From Verrucomicrobiaceae bacterium (lineage in GTDB: Bacteria > Verrucomicrobiota > Verrucomicrobiia > Verrucomicrobiales > Verrucomicrobiaceae), in contig JAGKWZ010000305.1 in the NCBI GenBank assembly GCA_021151605.1, forward strand, positions 1-6,758: DNA of 6,758 nt, read 5' to 3'. This document shows positions 6,391-6,758 of the stretch, piece by piece (the stretch's first letter is position 1; every line of letters starts with the position of its first letter). The notes below the pieces were generated by a model, which saw nothing but the letters and a program-made list of their open reading frames with translations, was not told where the DNA came from and made no database searches. Both the position numbers and the translations under genes were made by a program.

Positions 6391-6476
6391 GGGGCAAAGG
6401 TTCTTCATCGAAACCGGAGTCGAGCCTGTCATGCTCGCCCAAAGAGGAAGTGTCGCCCGAGATTTGAGTGTCCATT

Positions 6477-6758
6477 TCACCACGCCGCCATCAGACCCGT
6501 GGGCCCCAGTCGCACATGCACGGCGCCTTCCGGCAGACGGAAGCGCTGGGGCGAGTCGGTGACTTTCGGGCCCCAGAGCACGGCTTTGCCGTTTGGGTCA
6601 TGGGCGAGGAAGATACCTTCGATAGAGATCACTTGGACTGGCTCAGAGAGGCTCGATGAGCTGGGGAGTTCCGACGCGGAGATTGGGCGGGCTTGGCTGC
6701 CTATGGGGAAGCGCTTGGCTTCATCGGCGGTGAGTGGGCGCGGTGAACCAGTCAACTC
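6477..6758 (-). CDS. Unrecognised protein, C-terminal 93 residues (5' end beyond window)
   Basis: The minus-strand frame is open from the right edge to a TGA at 6477-6479. An in-frame TTG at 6755 could be read as a start, but the frame continues past it to the edge, so a longer protein is likely. The visible part has a serine/proline-containing, possibly flexible stretch (QARPISASELPSSSSLSEP), then a compact-looking segment with alternating hydrophobic residues (VQVISIEGIFLAH, KAVLWGPKV, GAVHVRLGP), ending in MAAW. I recognise no catalytic motif and no membrane segment. It reads like the end of a beta-rich domain, but the family is unknown. It is transcribed towards the porin gene and is 290 or more bases from it, so a shared transcript is possible but not indicated. 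Confidence 0.5.
   Translation of the reverse strand, partial: ELTGSPRPLTADEAKRFPIGSQARPISASELPSSSSLSEPVQVISIEGIFLAHDPNGKAVLWGPKVTDSPQRFRLPEGAVHVRLGPTGLMAAW

Larger units (their letters stand above)
6187..6476. other. Non-coding gap rich in palindromes, spaced repeats and hairpins
   Basis: This 290-base stretch between two minus-strand genes must hold the 3' region of the right-hand gene and the promoter or leader of the porin gene. I found no credible protein: short plus-strand frames cross it, but they are arginine/serine-rich and match nothing I know. Instead it contains an 18-bp perfect palindrome, four TCAAA-type copies spaced 21-22 bp, and at least three hairpins, each listed separately. 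No convincing -35/-10 pair could be fixed. A TATTTT on the minus strand near 6184-6189 is the best -10 candidate and lacks a clear partner. Confidence 0.6.

Noticed and set aside
6219..6562. Short plus-strand frames across the repeat block (82 and 92 residues)
   Set aside because: Composition is Arg/Ser/Gly-rich; the second runs into the antisense of the right-hand gene, and the 22/21/22 spacing does not keep a seven-codon phase, so a repeat protein is unlikely.

Overview
The window looks like ordinary chromosome from a moderately GC-rich Gram-negative bacterium. An outer-membrane lipoprotein and a beta-barrel with signal peptide show that it is Gram-negative. A Verrucomicrobiota (Prosthecobacter-like) origin is my best guess, from overall protein style, mostly weak Shine-Dalgarno sites and a heptad ATTCGTC-type microrepeat; this is inference, not proof.

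Layout. (1) Bases 1-2525, minus strand: one uninterrupted reading frame of at least 841 codons that fuses a metallo-beta-lactamase-fold DNA exonuclease to an ATP-dependent DNA ligase. The 3' end runs off the left edge. In many bacteria these are two separate genes of a DNA-repair cluster with an Lhr-type helicase and a metallophosphoesterase. (2) Bases 2524-4814, plus strand: four tightly packed genes, probably one transcript: an unrecognised two-helix membrane protein, the house-cleaning nucleotide pyrophosphatase RdgB, an unrecognised three-helix membrane protein, and a lipoprotein with a phosphodiester-glycosidase (NAGPA/DUF2233-type) domain. (3) Bases 4834-6168, minus strand: an outer-membrane beta-barrel of the alginate-export (AlgE-like) porin type, convergent with the lipoprotein gene. 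(4) Bases 6187-6476: a non-coding gap dense in palindromes, 21-22-bp spaced repeats and competing hairpins. (5) Bases 6477-6758, minus strand: the C-terminal part of an unrecognised protein entering from the right edge.

Functionally, the exonuclease-ligase would process and seal DNA ends, while RdgB removes deaminated purine nucleotides, so two genome-maintenance functions are divergently placed. The barrel and the lipoprotein belong to the cell envelope. The least explained parts are the exonuclease-ligase fusion with a microrepeat in its linker, and the repeat/hairpin block upstream of the porin gene.
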